A stretch of DNA of 64,000 bases. Source: Haloarcula pelagica. GTDB lineage: Archaea; Halobacteriota; Halobacteria; Halobacteriales; Haloarculaceae. Positions within the stretch are counted from its first letter, which is position 1. Each line of letters opens with the position of its first letter. Below are positions 41,873 to 50,404 of the stretch, one piece after another. The notes under the pieces were generated by a model. The model did no database searches. It was not told the origin of the DNA and saw nothing but the letters and a program-made list of their open reading frames with translations. The DNA is taken from positions 3,410,001-3,474,000 of the forward strand of contig NZ_CP126161.1 of the NCBI RefSeq assembly GCF_030127105.1, given 5' to 3'. A program made the translations under genes and the position numbers.

Positions 41873-42553
41873 TCAGTACTCCCAGAGACGGCGGATTCGC
41901 CCCTCGATTTCGGGGTACTGCTCGCGGAGGGTCGCCACGTCGGTCTCGCCGCCGACGTTGATCACGTGGACTTCGCCACGACGGTCGCTGTAGACATCCT
42001 GGAAGTCGTAGACGGCACCGACGACATCGACATCGTCGGCCACGTCGTCGCTCGCGACGAGGAACTCGACTTGCCGATCCACGTTGTACTCGACGAGCCG
42101 ATTGATCGCGCCCGCACGGCCCACATCGTCGGGTAGCGCCTCGACACCGGGTTCGAGGTGGGGTTCGAGCAGGCTGAGACAGTGTTCGATCCCCGGCGGT
42201 TCCGAGAGTCCCTCGGTGAGCTCGTCGTAGGTCGCCGTGACGGCCCCGCAACCGGTGTGGCCGACGACGACGGCGGTCTTCGTCCCGGTGTGTGCGAGCG
42301 GATAGAGCACGTCACCGGAGACGGCCTCGCCCGACGCGGTCCGCTGGACGACCCGGTTCCCGATGTTTCCACAGGTAAAGAGGTGGCCGGGTTCGTCGTT
42401 GCCGAAGATGTGGTCCTGGAGGACCCGGGAGTCGGAACAACAGACGGTGACTGCCTCGGGATGTTGGGCGTCCTGCACGTCGCCGAACCGCGCCTGGAAC
42501 GTCTCGGCGTGCTCGGCGTTGCGAGCGAGTAGGTCGACCAGTACCTCGTTCAT
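41873..42553 (-). CDS. Beta-class carbonic anhydrase
   Basis: 226 residues. Zinc ligands Cys39 (in CCSDSR, with Asp41/Arg43 dyad), His99 and Cys102 (HTGCGA) are all present, giving a complete beta-CA active site. Other family marks are FTCGNIGNRV and a C-terminal VINVGGETDVATLREQYPEI. It interconverts CO2 and bicarbonate in the cytoplasm. The protein is full length. Upstream 42554-42598 is too short for more than a core promoter. Confidence 0.95.
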   Translation of the reverse strand: MNEVLVDLLARNAEHAETFQARFGDVQDAQHPEAVTVCCSDSRVLQDHIFGNDEPGHLFTCGNIGNRVVQRTASGEAVSGDVLYPLAHTGTKTAVVVGHTGCGAVTATYDELTEGLSEPPGIEHCLSLLEPHLEPGVEALPDDVGRAGAINRLVEYNVDRQVEFLVASDDVADDVDVVGAVYDFQDVYSDRRGEVHVINVGGETDVATLREQYPEIEGRIRRLWEY

Positions 42554-42598
42554 ACGGTGACCACCGTTCGTAGGGATATATCAGTTTGTGGTCCCTAC

Positions 42599-43189
42599 TC
42601 ACAGTGAGAGCGCGTTCGTCCCGGTCGCGAGGGCCGACGCGACCGCGTCGCTGTCCAGTTCGGGGATCGGTATCGGCGCCGACGGCGGCTCGTCGTCGTC
42701 CCGGAGCGAGCGTGCCCACCACTCTACGTCGTGCCACTCCCCGTGTTTGTAGCCCACGTCCTCGTAGGTACCGACGCGGTCGAACCCCATGGCATCGTGC
42801 AGTGCCGTACTCGGCGGGTTCGGGACGGTGATCCCGGCGTAGACGTTGCGGTACCCCTGGCGTTCCAACACGGCAAACAGTGACTGGTAGAGGCCGCCGG
42901 CGACCCCGCAGCGCCGGGCGTTCTCGGCGACGTAGACAGAGGATTCGACCGCCCACTTGTAGGCGCCCCGGCTTCGGTGCGGGCTGGCGTAGGCGTACCC
43001 CAGGACGCGACCGTCGTGTTCGCAGACGAGCCAGGGGTGCTGTTCCAGCGTCTCTGAGAGGCGTTCGGCGAACGCCGCTTCGCCGGGGAGCTCGGTCTCG
43101 AAGGTGATCGCGCTGTCCCGGACGAACGGTGCGTAGATCTCGCGACAGGCCGGCGCGTCGGCTGGTCCGGCAAGCCGTATTTCGACCAT
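42599..43189 (-). CDS. GNAT acetyltransferase (phosphinothricin acetyltransferase-like)
   Basis: 196 residues from MVEIRLAGPADAPACREIYAPFVRDS. GNAT fold with the CoA loop VAENARRCGVAGGLYQSL and the ENA-type helix, followed by NPPSTALHDAMGFDRVGTYEDVGYKHGEWHDVEWW. These match the PAT/MnaT subgroup that acetylates small amines such as phosphinothricin or methionine sulfone. The C-terminal ~35 residues are a Pro/Asp-rich extension of no known role. Divergent from the hexapeptide transferase. Confidence 0.88.
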   Translation of the reverse strand: MVEIRLAGPADAPACREIYAPFVRDSAITFETELPGEAAFAERLSETLEQHPWLVCEHDGRVLGYAYASPHRSRGAYKWAVESSVYVAENARRCGVAGGLYQSLFAVLERQGYRNVYAGITVPNPPSTALHDAMGFDRVGTYEDVGYKHGEWHDVEWWARSLRDDDEPPSAPIPIPELDSDAVASALATGTNALSL

Positions 43190-43271
43190 CTCTCCGGCGT
43201 AACGGCGGGACGGATATAAGTCCGACACTCGCGTCCCGAGCGCTTACCACGCGGACCGGCGTACCGGACGT

Positions 43272-43832
43272 ATGCCCTCGGAGAAGGAGAAGATGCTGGC
43301 AGGCGAGCGGTACGACCCGAGCGATCCCGAACTGGTCGCCGAGCGCGAGCGAGCACGCGAACTGGTCCGTGCGTACAACCGGACCGACCCCGGCGCGGGC
43401 GACCGGCGGCGGGACCTGCTCGACGAGCTGTTCGGGTCGGTCGGCGAGTCGACCGTCGTCGAACCACAGTTCCGCTGTGACTACGGCACCCAGATCCACG
43501 TCGGCGACGGCTTCTTCGCGAACTTCGGCTGCGTGTTCCTCGATGTCTGTCGGATCGAGTTCGGCGATCGGTGTCTGCTGGGGCCGGGCGTCCACGTCTA
43601 CACGGCGACACACTCGCTCGACCCGGCCGAACGCGCCGCCGGCATCGAGTACGGCAAGCCCGTGACCGTCGGCGACGATGTCTGGATCGGCGGCCGGGCG
43701 GTCCTGAATCCGGGCGTGACGGTCGGTGACCGCAGCGTCGTCGCCTCGGGCGCGGTCGTCACCGAAGACGTTCCCGCGGGCGTCGTGGTCCGGGGGAACC
43801 CGGCGACGGTCGTCCGCGAGATCGAGTCGTAA
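43272..43832 (+). CDS. Maltose/galactoside O-acetyltransferase-like protein
   Basis: 186 residues. A helical N-terminal Mac domain (SEKEKMLAGERYDPSDPELVAERERA, ~1-50) precedes left-handed beta-helix hexapeptide repeats (~60-180) with the catalytic His in ATHSLDPAERAAG. Full-length LacA/Maa family. It would acetylate a sugar or similar hydroxyl using acetyl-CoA. The 83-nt gap to the divergent GNAT gene holds both promoters. The stop lies 3 nt from the convergent nikR stop. Confidence 0.92.
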   Translation: MPSEKEKMLAGERYDPSDPELVAERERARELVRAYNRTDPGAGDRRRDLLDELFGSVGESTVVEPQFRCDYGTQIHVGDGFFANFGCVFLDVCRIEFGDRCLLGPGVHVYTATHSLDPAERAAGIEYGKPVTVGDDVWIGGRAVLNPGVTVGDRSVVASGAVVTEDVPAGVVVRGNPATVVREIES

Positions 43833-43835
43833 CCG

Positions 43836-44225
43836 TCAGTCGTCGCGTATCATCATCACTTTGACCCGACCGACGGCGTCGAAGTCACGCAGTCTGTTCG
43901 TCAGCGCCCGGACCCGTCCCGCCGGGCCGCGACAGAACAGCGACTCCAGACACCACTCGCCCTGGTGGGTGTGACTCGTGTTCAGAATCACGTCCTGATA
44001 CTCGTGTTGGACGGTGTGCAGGGACTCGATGACATCGTGATGCCGGTAGTCGAAACCCAGGAGCGCCACGACCTCGCCGGACTGCTCGTCGAACCGGGAG
44101 TGGGCTTCGATGTACTCACGCATCGCCTCACGGACCGCCCGCGAGCGGTTGTCGAGGCCCTGCTCCTCCCAGACGCGGTCGAACTCCGCCACCGTCTCGT
44201 CGGGAATGTTGAAACTCGTTCGCAT
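43836..44225 (-). CDS. nikR: NikR-like nickel-responsive regulator
   Basis: 129 residues. The N-terminal ribbon-helix-helix (MRTSFNIPDETVAEFDRV, ~1-45) binds DNA; the C-terminal ACT-like domain (~50-129) carries candidate nickel ligands His74, His85, His87 and Cys92 (HTHQGEWC). In E. coli NikR the last His and the Cys are six apart; here they are five apart, so the site differs slightly. Divergent transcription from a NicO nickel transporter 120 bp away strongly supports the call. It would repress nickel uptake when nickel is plentiful. Confidence 0.9.
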   Translation of the reverse strand: MRTSFNIPDETVAEFDRVWEEQGLDNRSRAVREAMREYIEAHSRFDEQSGEVVALLGFDYRHHDVIESLHTVQHEYQDVILNTSHTHQGEWCLESLFCRGPAGRVRALTNRLRDFDAVGRVKVMMIRDD

Positions 44226-44345
44226 CGTCGGTGTGTGCTCGCGCCCGCTACATGAACACCGCCGGCTCGCCGAAGCGCGTATGACGATCCCCCCAAACAG
44301 GTATTAACTACCCTTAACCGACCGCTGGCGCTACGTCCACCCGTG
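44226..44345. promoter_or_regulatory. Divergent nikR-nicO control region
   Basis: The intergene contains GTATGA (44279-44284) and, 16 bases later, GTATTA (44301-44306). The classical NikR site is GTATGA-N16-TCATAC, so the spacing matches but the second half is a direct, not inverted, repeat. CCTTAACC at ~44311-44318 is a TATA-like element about 25 nt before the nicO start. Confidence 0.35.
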
Positions 44346-45197
44346 ATGATCGACGGCGAACTGACCGGACTCCTGGCCGGAGCTGTCGTCCTCGGCGCGG
44401 TCCACGGGATGGAACCGGGCCACGGCTGGCCGGTCGCGGCCTCCTACGCGCTCGACCAGTCGAACAAGTGGGTCGCCGGGATCGCCGCGAGCACGATCCT
44501 CGGGCTGGGACACCTCGTCAGCAGCCTCGCGATGGTCGGCGTGTTCTTCTACGCGAAGTCGTACTTCTCGCTGACGCAGGTCAACGAGCCACTGACCGTT
44601 GCCGGTATCCAGATCGGCGGTCCGGTCAGTGTCGTCGCCGGGCTCCTCCTGATCGTCCTCGGCGTCCGGGAGTACACCGGCGGACACAGCCACGGCGGCG
44701 ACGTAGACGACCACTCACACGACCACGGTGACACACACGATCACAGCCGTTCGCACGATCGGTCCCACTCACACGAGCACGGTGGTTCTCACGCGGACAG
44801 CCACGATCACTCACACGGCGAGCAGGCCCACGAGGGTGGCCTCCGCGCTCGCCTCGGACGCGCGTTCCCGTTCGCCGGCGGACACGACCACGGATCGCTC
44901 TCGGACGCGGCCGATCGCGGCCTGCTCAGTATCGCCTGGGCGGCGTTCCTCCTCGGGTTCGCCCACGAGGAGGAGTTCGAGATCATCGCACTCTGTGCCG
45001 GGTCGAGCTACTGTCTCGAACTGATGAGTGCCTACGCCCTCACGGTGATCGCCGGTATCGTCGGCCTGACTGCCCTGTTGCTGGCCGGGTACGAACACTA
45101 CGAGGACGAGGTCGAGCGGATCACGCCCTACCTGCCGGTGTTCTCCGCAGCCGTGTTGATCCTGCTGGGGGCTGGCTTCGTGACGGGTCTGCTCTGA
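44346..45197 (+). CDS. NicO/RcnA-type nickel-cobalt transporter
   Basis: 283 residues. Membrane helices at ~5-25, 40-65, 85-108 and, after a large His-rich loop (~113-180, over twenty His in HSH/HDH units), three or four more. AVHGMEPGHGWPVAAS in helix 1 and GFAHEEEFEIIALCAG in the second half are the conserved HxxEPGH-type nickel motifs of the NicO family. It moves Ni(II) or Co(II) across the cell membrane; family members work in either direction, but pairing with NikR suggests uptake. A GTG one codon upstream is a possible alternative start. Confidence 0.92.
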   Translation: MIDGELTGLLAGAVVLGAVHGMEPGHGWPVAASYALDQSNKWVAGIAASTILGLGHLVSSLAMVGVFFYAKSYFSLTQVNEPLTVAGIQIGGPVSVVAGLLLIVLGVREYTGGHSHGGDVDDHSHDHGDTHDHSRSHDRSHSHEHGGSHADSHDHSHGEQAHEGGLRARLGRAFPFAGGHDHGSLSDAADRGLLSIAWAAFLLGFAHEEEFEIIALCAGSSYCLELMSAYALTVIAGIVGLTALLLAGYEHYEDEVERITPYLPVFSAAVLILLGAGFVTGLL

Positions 45198-45201
45198 GCG
45201 C

Positions 45202-46125
45202 TCAGTGGCGCTCTCCGGCCGTCCGGCCCGCCCCGAGGAGTTCGTCCCTGATCGCGTCCCGTTTCAGCAGGATGAATCCGGCGAAGATGAGCGCGAACCC
45301 GGCGACGGTCGCCGCTGTCAGTTCCTCCGGCAGGAAGAGGACGCCGGTGATGGCGGCGACGATCGGCGCGGCGTAGGAGACCAGGTTGATCTCGATAGGG
45401 CCGAGCCGTTCCAGCAGGTCGAAGTAGATCAGGAAGCCCAGGGCGCTCGCGACCACGACCAGATACGCCAGCGCGAAGAGTCCCCGCGGTTCCCAGCGGA
45501 CGGCTGCGACGGACTCGCCGATGGCGAGGCTCGCGACGTGCATGAGAGCCGCGCCCAGCAACATCGACCACGCCTCCATCGTCTCGATGGGCAGTTCGGC
45601 CTCGACACGGCGGGTGAGGACGCTCCCGAGCGCGAACGCGGCCGCGGCCAGGAAGACGAGAAACAGCGAGACAGTGCGGCTCGTCACTAGAGCGCCCCGT
45701 CCGGGATTGCTCAGGACGACGACGCCGACGAAGCCGACGAGCAACCCGACCACGCCGACGACGGTGAGACGTTCCTCGGGGAGAAACACCCGGGCGAACG
45801 CGGTCGTGAGGACCGGCGAGAGGCTCACGACGATGGCGGCGACGGCGCTGGAGACGCCCAGTTCGCCGACAAACAGCAGGGCGTGGTAGGCGGCGATCAT
45901 GAACAGGCCACCGACGCCGACAAGCGTCCACTCCGGCCTGCTCCGGGGCCGCCAGCGGTCGGTCGCGTACACGGCGTAGCCCAGCATCAAGAGCCCGGCG
46001 AGGTCGTATCTGAACGCGGCAAACAGCACCGGTGGGAAGTAGTCCAGCCCGGCCTTGATCGCGGTGAACGCGCTCCCCCAGGCGACCGCCAGCGCGACGA
46101 ACAGTGTTGCGTTCCTGAAGCGCAT
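45202..46125 (-). CDS. EamA/DMT family transporter
   Basis: 307 residues with ten predicted helices in two EamA halves. N-half begins LFVALAVAWGSAFTAIKAGLDYFPP, and C-half starts around ~150 (VSLFLVFLAAAAFALGSVLTRR). Both halves carry the family's Pro/Gly-rich helix ends. Probable exporter of a small metabolite or amino acid; no substrate evidence. Its stop falls 4 nt after the stop of the convergent nickel transporter gene. Confidence 0.92.
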   Translation of the reverse strand: MRFRNATLFVALAVAWGSAFTAIKAGLDYFPPVLFAAFRYDLAGLLMLGYAVYATDRWRPRSRPEWTLVGVGGLFMIAAYHALLFVGELGVSSAVAAIVVSLSPVLTTAFARVFLPEERLTVVGVVGLLVGFVGVVVLSNPGRGALVTSRTVSLFLVFLAAAAFALGSVLTRRVEAELPIETMEAWSMLLGAALMHVASLAIGESVAAVRWEPRGLFALAYLVVVASALGFLIYFDLLERLGPIEINLVSYAAPIVAAITGVLFLPEELTAATVAGFALIFAGFILLKRDAIRDELLGAGRTAGERH

Positions 46126-46176
46126 CGGATCGGTGTCTCCCAGTTCGTGCCCGGCGGCAAAACGTTGGCCATCGAC

Positions 46177-47226
46177 TCACTCCAGTACGCGCCAGATCGA
46201 GGCCGAGAGATACGCGGTCGCGAGCCCGCCGATCGAGAGGACCAGCCAGTAGGTCGCGAGCCGATAGAGCAAGACGCCGGCGGCGGCCTGTTCGGCGCCC
46301 GCCCCCGTCAGGAGTGTGAGGACGGCAGTGAGGCCGACCTCCGACCCGCCAAGACCGCCCGGCGTCGGGAGCAGTGTCGCCAGCCCGCTCGCCGGCGCGA
46401 GAAACAGGGCGAGCGCGAACGGGACGGTCACGCCGACGGCGGCCAGCCCGGAGTACAGTGCCAGCGAGAGCGTCAGCCACCCGAGGACTGCCAGGGACGC
46501 GCCGACGGCGATCCGCCGTTCGTCGCCGGTCGCGGCCCCGAAGCCCGCGAGAAAGGAGTCGACGTGCGGGGCCACGCTGTCGGGGTGGGTGTGCCGGGCG
46601 AGCCGCTCGGAGACGGGGGCGACGAGCCCGTGGACGGCCCCAGCCACCCCGACGACGGCGCGTCCGAGCACGGCCCGCCGGTACGCGACGAGCGCGACGC
46701 CGACGACGAGGACGAGCGTGACACCGGCAGCGAGCGCGAGCACCATCGGGCCGCCGACGCCCGCCCGCGGGTCGGCGACGAGGCCGACGAGGCCGAGCAC
46801 GGCCACGCCCAGCGAGGAGCCGAAGATGAGCAACTCGCTGGCGGCCACCGGAGCGAAGACATCCCTGAACTGCCGATCGAGGTCCTCGGCGATGACGTAG
46901 GCCATGATCGCGGTGCCGCTGACCGTTCCCAGCGGGAGGATCTGCTTGCCGAAGGTCCCGGAGAGGTAGCCCAGTTGGACCCGGTACGGCGGGAGGCCGC
47001 TGTCGGCCGCTGTCAGCAGCGTCACCGTCGTCAGACTCCAGACGAGTTGTGCGGCGAGCGCGGTCACGACGGTGCCCGCGACGAGTGTCGGATCGGAACC
47101 GGCGATCGCTGTCGCGACCGCAGCGGTGTCGAGCCCGAGCAGTAACAGCCCGATCAACGCCAGCGCCAGCGCGGTGCCGGCGAGCTGGCGCCGGCCGAGA
47201 GGTGGGCGATGCCGTGTGGTCGCCAT
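46177..47226 (-). CDS. Lysylphosphatidylglycerol synthase transmembrane-region (UPF0104) protein
   Basis: 349 residues with about eight hydrophobic helices. The diagnostic segments are SGTFGKQILPLGTVSGTA, GFGAATGDERR and LLPTPGGLGGSEVGL (~300-315), the latter being the PGGxG motif of the LPG synthetase transmembrane/flippase region. Archaeal members may act on lipid-linked sugars or lipids. It lacks the catalytic soluble domain of MprF, so aminoacyl transfer is unlikely. Precedes the EamA gene on the same strand. Confidence 0.88.
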   Translation of the reverse strand: MATTRHRPPLGRRQLAGTALALALIGLLLLGLDTAAVATAIAGSDPTLVAGTVVTALAAQLVWSLTTVTLLTAADSGLPPYRVQLGYLSGTFGKQILPLGTVSGTAIMAYVIAEDLDRQFRDVFAPVAASELLIFGSSLGVAVLGLVGLVADPRAGVGGPMVLALAAGVTLVLVVGVALVAYRRAVLGRAVVGVAGAVHGLVAPVSERLARHTHPDSVAPHVDSFLAGFGAATGDERRIAVGASLAVLGWLTLSLALYSGLAAVGVTVPFALALFLAPASGLATLLPTPGGLGGSEVGLTAVLTLLTGAGAEQAAAGVLLYRLATYWLVLSIGGLATAYLSASIWRVLE

Positions 47227-47269
47227 CGTCCTCTCTGGCGGCGCCGACGGGCTTGAACGTGACGGCGAG

Positions 47270-48067
47270 TCAATCGGTCGGGTCGTACGTCTCCGCGAGC
47301 GCGTCCAGCGCCTCGTGGTGTTCGGTGGTGTGTGGCGCGGTCAGCGGGGAGACACTGACCTTCCCGTCGACGACCGCGCGCCGGTCGGTGCCCTCCGGGT
47401 CGGGGATGTCGCCGTCGGCCATGTGCTCCCAGATCCGGTCGTGCAGCGTCACGGCGTCGCCGTCGTGGACGGCGTCCATCTCGTAGAGCCGCGACGGGCG
47501 GGTGATCTCGATGTCCGCCGGGCCCCACTCCGCCACCGGGGCGTTGACGTTGAGGTAGTCACACTGCTCGAAGACGCCGGCACCGAGCGCGTGGTCGGCG
47601 AGGTACGTCGTCGCGCGCACCGCCTCGCCGTAGCTGTCGCCGTTGGCCTCGATGTCGGAGAACGCGGCGTCCTCTCTGACCGGGATGTACATCGAGACGG
47701 CGATGGCCGGCACGTCGAAGAACGTCGCCTCGACGGCGGCGCTGACGGTGCCAGAGCGGCCCAGGACGTACGCGCCCAGGTTCGCGCCCCGGTTACAGCC
47801 GGCGATCACCAGGTCGGTCTCGGGGACCAGCGCCTCCAGCCCGGCCACGACACAGTCGGTGGGCGTCCCCTCGACGACGTAGCCGAGTTCGTGTTCCCGG
47901 ACCTCGACCTCGTGGGAGATGGCCCGCCCGACGGCGCTCTGGTCTTCGGCCGGAGCCACGACGGTGACATCACCGACCGTCGAGAGCCCCTCGTACAGCG
48001 TCTGCAACCCGGTGCTGTCGATGCCGTCGTCGTTCGTCAACAGGATCGCCGGCTCGTCGTCGTCCAT
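47270..48067 (-). CDS. surE: 5'/3'-nucleotidase SurE
   Basis: 265 residues. N-terminal LLTNDDGIDSTGLQTLYEGL holds the DD metal dyad, and VVAPAEDQSAVGRAIS and the NRGANLG loop complete the site. SurE dephosphorylates nucleoside monophosphates in a metal-dependent reaction. Start chosen at MDDDEPAILL; the upstream GRPDGG codons overlap the gap to the next gene and are not conserved. Length is normal. Confidence 0.95.
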   Translation of the reverse strand: MDDDEPAILLTNDDGIDSTGLQTLYEGLSTVGDVTVVAPAEDQSAVGRAISHEVEVREHELGYVVEGTPTDCVVAGLEALVPETDLVIAGCNRGANLGAYVLGRSGTVSAAVEATFFDVPAIAVSMYIPVREDAAFSDIEANGDSYGEAVRATTYLADHALGAGVFEQCDYLNVNAPVAEWGPADIEITRPSRLYEMDAVHDGDAVTLHDRIWEHMADGDIPDPEGTDRRAVVDGKVSVSPLTAPHTTEHHEALDALAETYDPTD

Positions 48068-48103
48068 ACCCCCGTCGGGCCGTCCGCGAGAAAAGGCCAC
48101 CGC

Positions 48104-49504
48104 TCAGCGAGCCCGATCCACGACGGTCTCGCCGTCGACGACGACGTTGTAGGCCGCTTCGTCGTCGTTCCAGAGGACCAGCCCGTTCTGTATCGACAGG
48201 AGGTCGCCGTAGTCGGCCTCGACCAGGTCGGCGTTGAGCATCGAGGCGTCGGTCCGCACCGCGAAGTGGTCGGTCGCCTCGCTGCCGTCGCCGATCAGGA
48301 ACAGCGGGTTCCCCTCGCCCTCCGAGAGGTCCGGGCTCAGTTTGATCGCCAGGAGGTTCACCCGGTCGGTGACGTAGGTCTCGGCGTCGGCCATCGGCGC
48401 GTGGACGCCCCGGTCGGGGGAGATGTCGATACGAGTCTGCCCGTCCGTTCTGAGGACGCTGTAGGCGTACTGCACGTCGGTGTTGACGAACTCGCCGGTC
48501 CCGCCGCCGGCGTCGTCCAGCCGGCGCTGGATGTCGGGGACCGCGATGTCGGATTTGCGGTCGAACGACCAGCACTCGCCGCCGGGCCGCTGGTGGGGCC
48601 AGAGCCGGACTGTCGGGGCGTAGACGGTCGCTGGGCCGTCGTCCGCGACGGCACGTTCGGTCGTCCGGAGGTCGATCGCGGTGTTGCGGTCGGCCGGCGC
48701 GACCGCAAGCACCGTCCCGTCCTCGGCCAGGAAGTCCAGGTATCGCCGGACCGTCGCCGCGGGGTCGTCGAGTTCGCTGAGGACGTTCCCGAAGAGGATC
48801 AGGTCGAACGGTTCCTCGGCCTCGAACACCTCGGCACGCTCCCGGTGGATCGTCGTCCCGACGTGTGGCGGCGCAGTCTCCAGGAGGTGTGCCAGCACGT
48901 CGGCGGCCGCGCTTGGCTCGACGGCGTGATAGTCCAACAGCCCGTCCTCGGGCAGGAGATCCAGCAGCCCGAGCGCCGGCCCTCCGACGCCGGCACCGAC
49001 ATCCAGCACCCGGAGTCGGGACGGGAGCAGTCCGTCACGGGCGAGGTCGGCAAGCAGGTACTGGGCGGTCGCGTAGTAGTCCGGGAGGTGATAGATCGCG
49101 TAGCCCAGCGCGGTGAGCCGGTCGTACTCGACCGATGCGCCCTGGAGATACCGCTCCTTGATGTCGCGGATACGCTCGCGGAGGCGGTCGCCGCTGTCCC
49201 CGCGGTGCCAGTTCGGTCCGAACTCCTCGACGAGCAGGTCCTCGACGGCGCGGGCGTACGGCGTCGGGAACGACTCGACGCCGTGGAACCGGACCGACAG
49301 CGGTTCCTCCGGGGCCGGCACGAAGGTCCCGTCTCCCTGCTCGACGATCGCGAGGTCGAACGCCTCCTCCCGGAGGACCCGCCGGACGACCGCCGGGTGG
49401 GGTTGTCCCTCGACGTACTCGTGGATCTCCTCGGGGTCGAGCGGTCGGACGCTCCTGAGGTACTGGGCGTTCTCGCGGATCTGTCGGCGTGTGTCGGCGT
49501 TCAT
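48104..49504 (-). CDS. Rsm22-like small ribosomal subunit methyltransferase
   Basis: 466 residues. SAM motif I is RLRVLDVGAGVGGPAL (~163-178), motif II is DYHAVEPSAAAD, and motif IV is FDLILFGNVLSEL. GGECWSFDRK follows. The N-terminal RENAQYLRSVRPLDPEEI and the mid-region PDYYATAQYLLADL match the Rsm22/METTL17 family, which acts with the small ribosomal subunit. The C-terminal ~130 residues form a beta-rich domain. RNA target not provable here. It overlaps the TyrA-like gene by 4 nt. Confidence 0.85.
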   Translation of the reverse strand: MNADTRRQIRENAQYLRSVRPLDPEEIHEYVEGQPHPAVVRRVLREEAFDLAIVEQGDGTFVPAPEEPLSVRFHGVESFPTPYARAVEDLLVEEFGPNWHRGDSGDRLRERIRDIKERYLQGASVEYDRLTALGYAIYHLPDYYATAQYLLADLARDGLLPSRLRVLDVGAGVGGPALGLLDLLPEDGLLDYHAVEPSAAADVLAHLLETAPPHVGTTIHRERAEVFEAEEPFDLILFGNVLSELDDPAATVRRYLDFLAEDGTVLAVAPADRNTAIDLRTTERAVADDGPATVYAPTVRLWPHQRPGGECWSFDRKSDIAVPDIQRRLDDAGGGTGEFVNTDVQYAYSVLRTDGQTRIDISPDRGVHAPMADAETYVTDRVNLLAIKLSPDLSEGEGNPLFLIGDGSEATDHFAVRTDASMLNADLVEADYGDLLSIQNGLVLWNDDEAAYNVVVDGETVVDRAR

Positions 49505-50232
49505 AGCTCCTCGTAGATGCGGGCGAACTCCTCGGGGTCAGCGTCGGCCAGCCGGCGGGCGGCGTCGGCCACCGCGTCGGCGCCGTCGAAGGTCCGCTGG
49601 ATGTCGGCGTAGACGCGGGGGTCGCCCCCGGTGACGCCGTCGACGAGGTCGGCCAGGCCGGCCGAGATCGGCGTGTGGAACGACTCGGGCACGTCCTCGG
49701 CGGCCAGCGCGAACGCCAGGACGGCGGTGTGGGCGGCGGCCTGGACCGTCTCCATGGCGGTGTCGTGTTCCTCGACGGTCGTCTCGAAGACGGTGTTGCC
49801 GGCCGCCGAGAGGGCGGTCGTGAGCCGGTCGGCTGTCGGCCCGTCGGCGTCCGTGACGGCGGCGACGTTTCCGGGTGCGTTGGCCGGCGCGAACAGCGGG
49901 TGGAGACTCACCCGCTCGCTGTCGGGTGCGGCCTCGCGCATGGCTGCGACCGGCTCCCGCATACTGCCGGTCACGTCGACCACGGCGCCCGTCGCCAGTG
50001 GGGCGTACTCCTCGATCGCGGCCCGCGCGACCGGCATCGGGACGGCCACACAGACCACGTCGAAGCGCTCGTCGGTGTCGGTCGCGACGGCGCGGCCGCC
50101 GACGGCCCCGGCAGCGGCCTCGGCGGCGGCCTGGTCGGTGTCGGTGAAGGCGAGCGTCGCGTCGGCGTGGTCCCGGAGCGTCCCGGCGACCCACCGCCCC
50201 ATCGCGCCCGCGCCGACGACGAGAACGTTCAT
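49501..50232 (-). CDS. tyrA: Prephenate/arogenate dehydrogenase family protein
   Basis: 243 residues. NAD-binding GAGAMGRWVAGTL (~7-19), then VVDVTGSMREPVAAM and SLHPLFAPANAPGN with the catalytic His region of TyrA. C-terminal all-helical dimerisation domain. It converts prephenate to 4-hydroxyphenylpyruvate in tyrosine synthesis, complementing the aroK and chorismate mutase genes in this window. It is shorter than bacterial TyrA (about 280 residues and more) because it has no ACT or mutase domain. Confidence 0.88.
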   Translation of the reverse strand: MNVLVVGAGAMGRWVAGTLRDHADATLAFTDTDQAAAEAAAGAVGGRAVATDTDERFDVVCVAVPMPVARAAIEEYAPLATGAVVDVTGSMREPVAAMREAAPDSERVSLHPLFAPANAPGNVAAVTDADGPTADRLTTALSAAGNTVFETTVEEHDTAMETVQAAAHTAVLAFALAAEDVPESFHTPISAGLADLVDGVTGGDPRVYADIQRTFDGADAVADAARRLADADPEEFARIYEEL

Positions 50233-50404
50233 CGACCGGGCGTAGCCCGCGGCGTCTCAAAAGGCGTTCGGTCACCCGCGGGACCCGAGCAGCGGGGAGG
50301 TTCCCGCTCTGACGATACCGACGTAGACGCCCGTCGAAACCGACCGACGGCGTCCGGGGGACCCCTCCTAAACGCTTATCCGTCGGCCGAGAGTGAACAG
50401 AGCC

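Noticed and set aside
41734-41961. Plus-strand ORF between the TAT lipoprotein and carbonic anhydrase
   Set aside because: It turns Arg-rich where it enters the antisense of the carbonic anhydrase gene; no start signal.
44279-44306. A canonical NikR operator
   Set aside because: GTATGA and GTATTA have the right 16-bp spacing but lie as direct, not inverted, repeats, so I list it only as a tentative control region.
45128-46480. Long minus-strand frame overlapping the EamA gene
   Set aside because: Arg/Pro-rich alternative-frame reading of a real membrane-protein gene.
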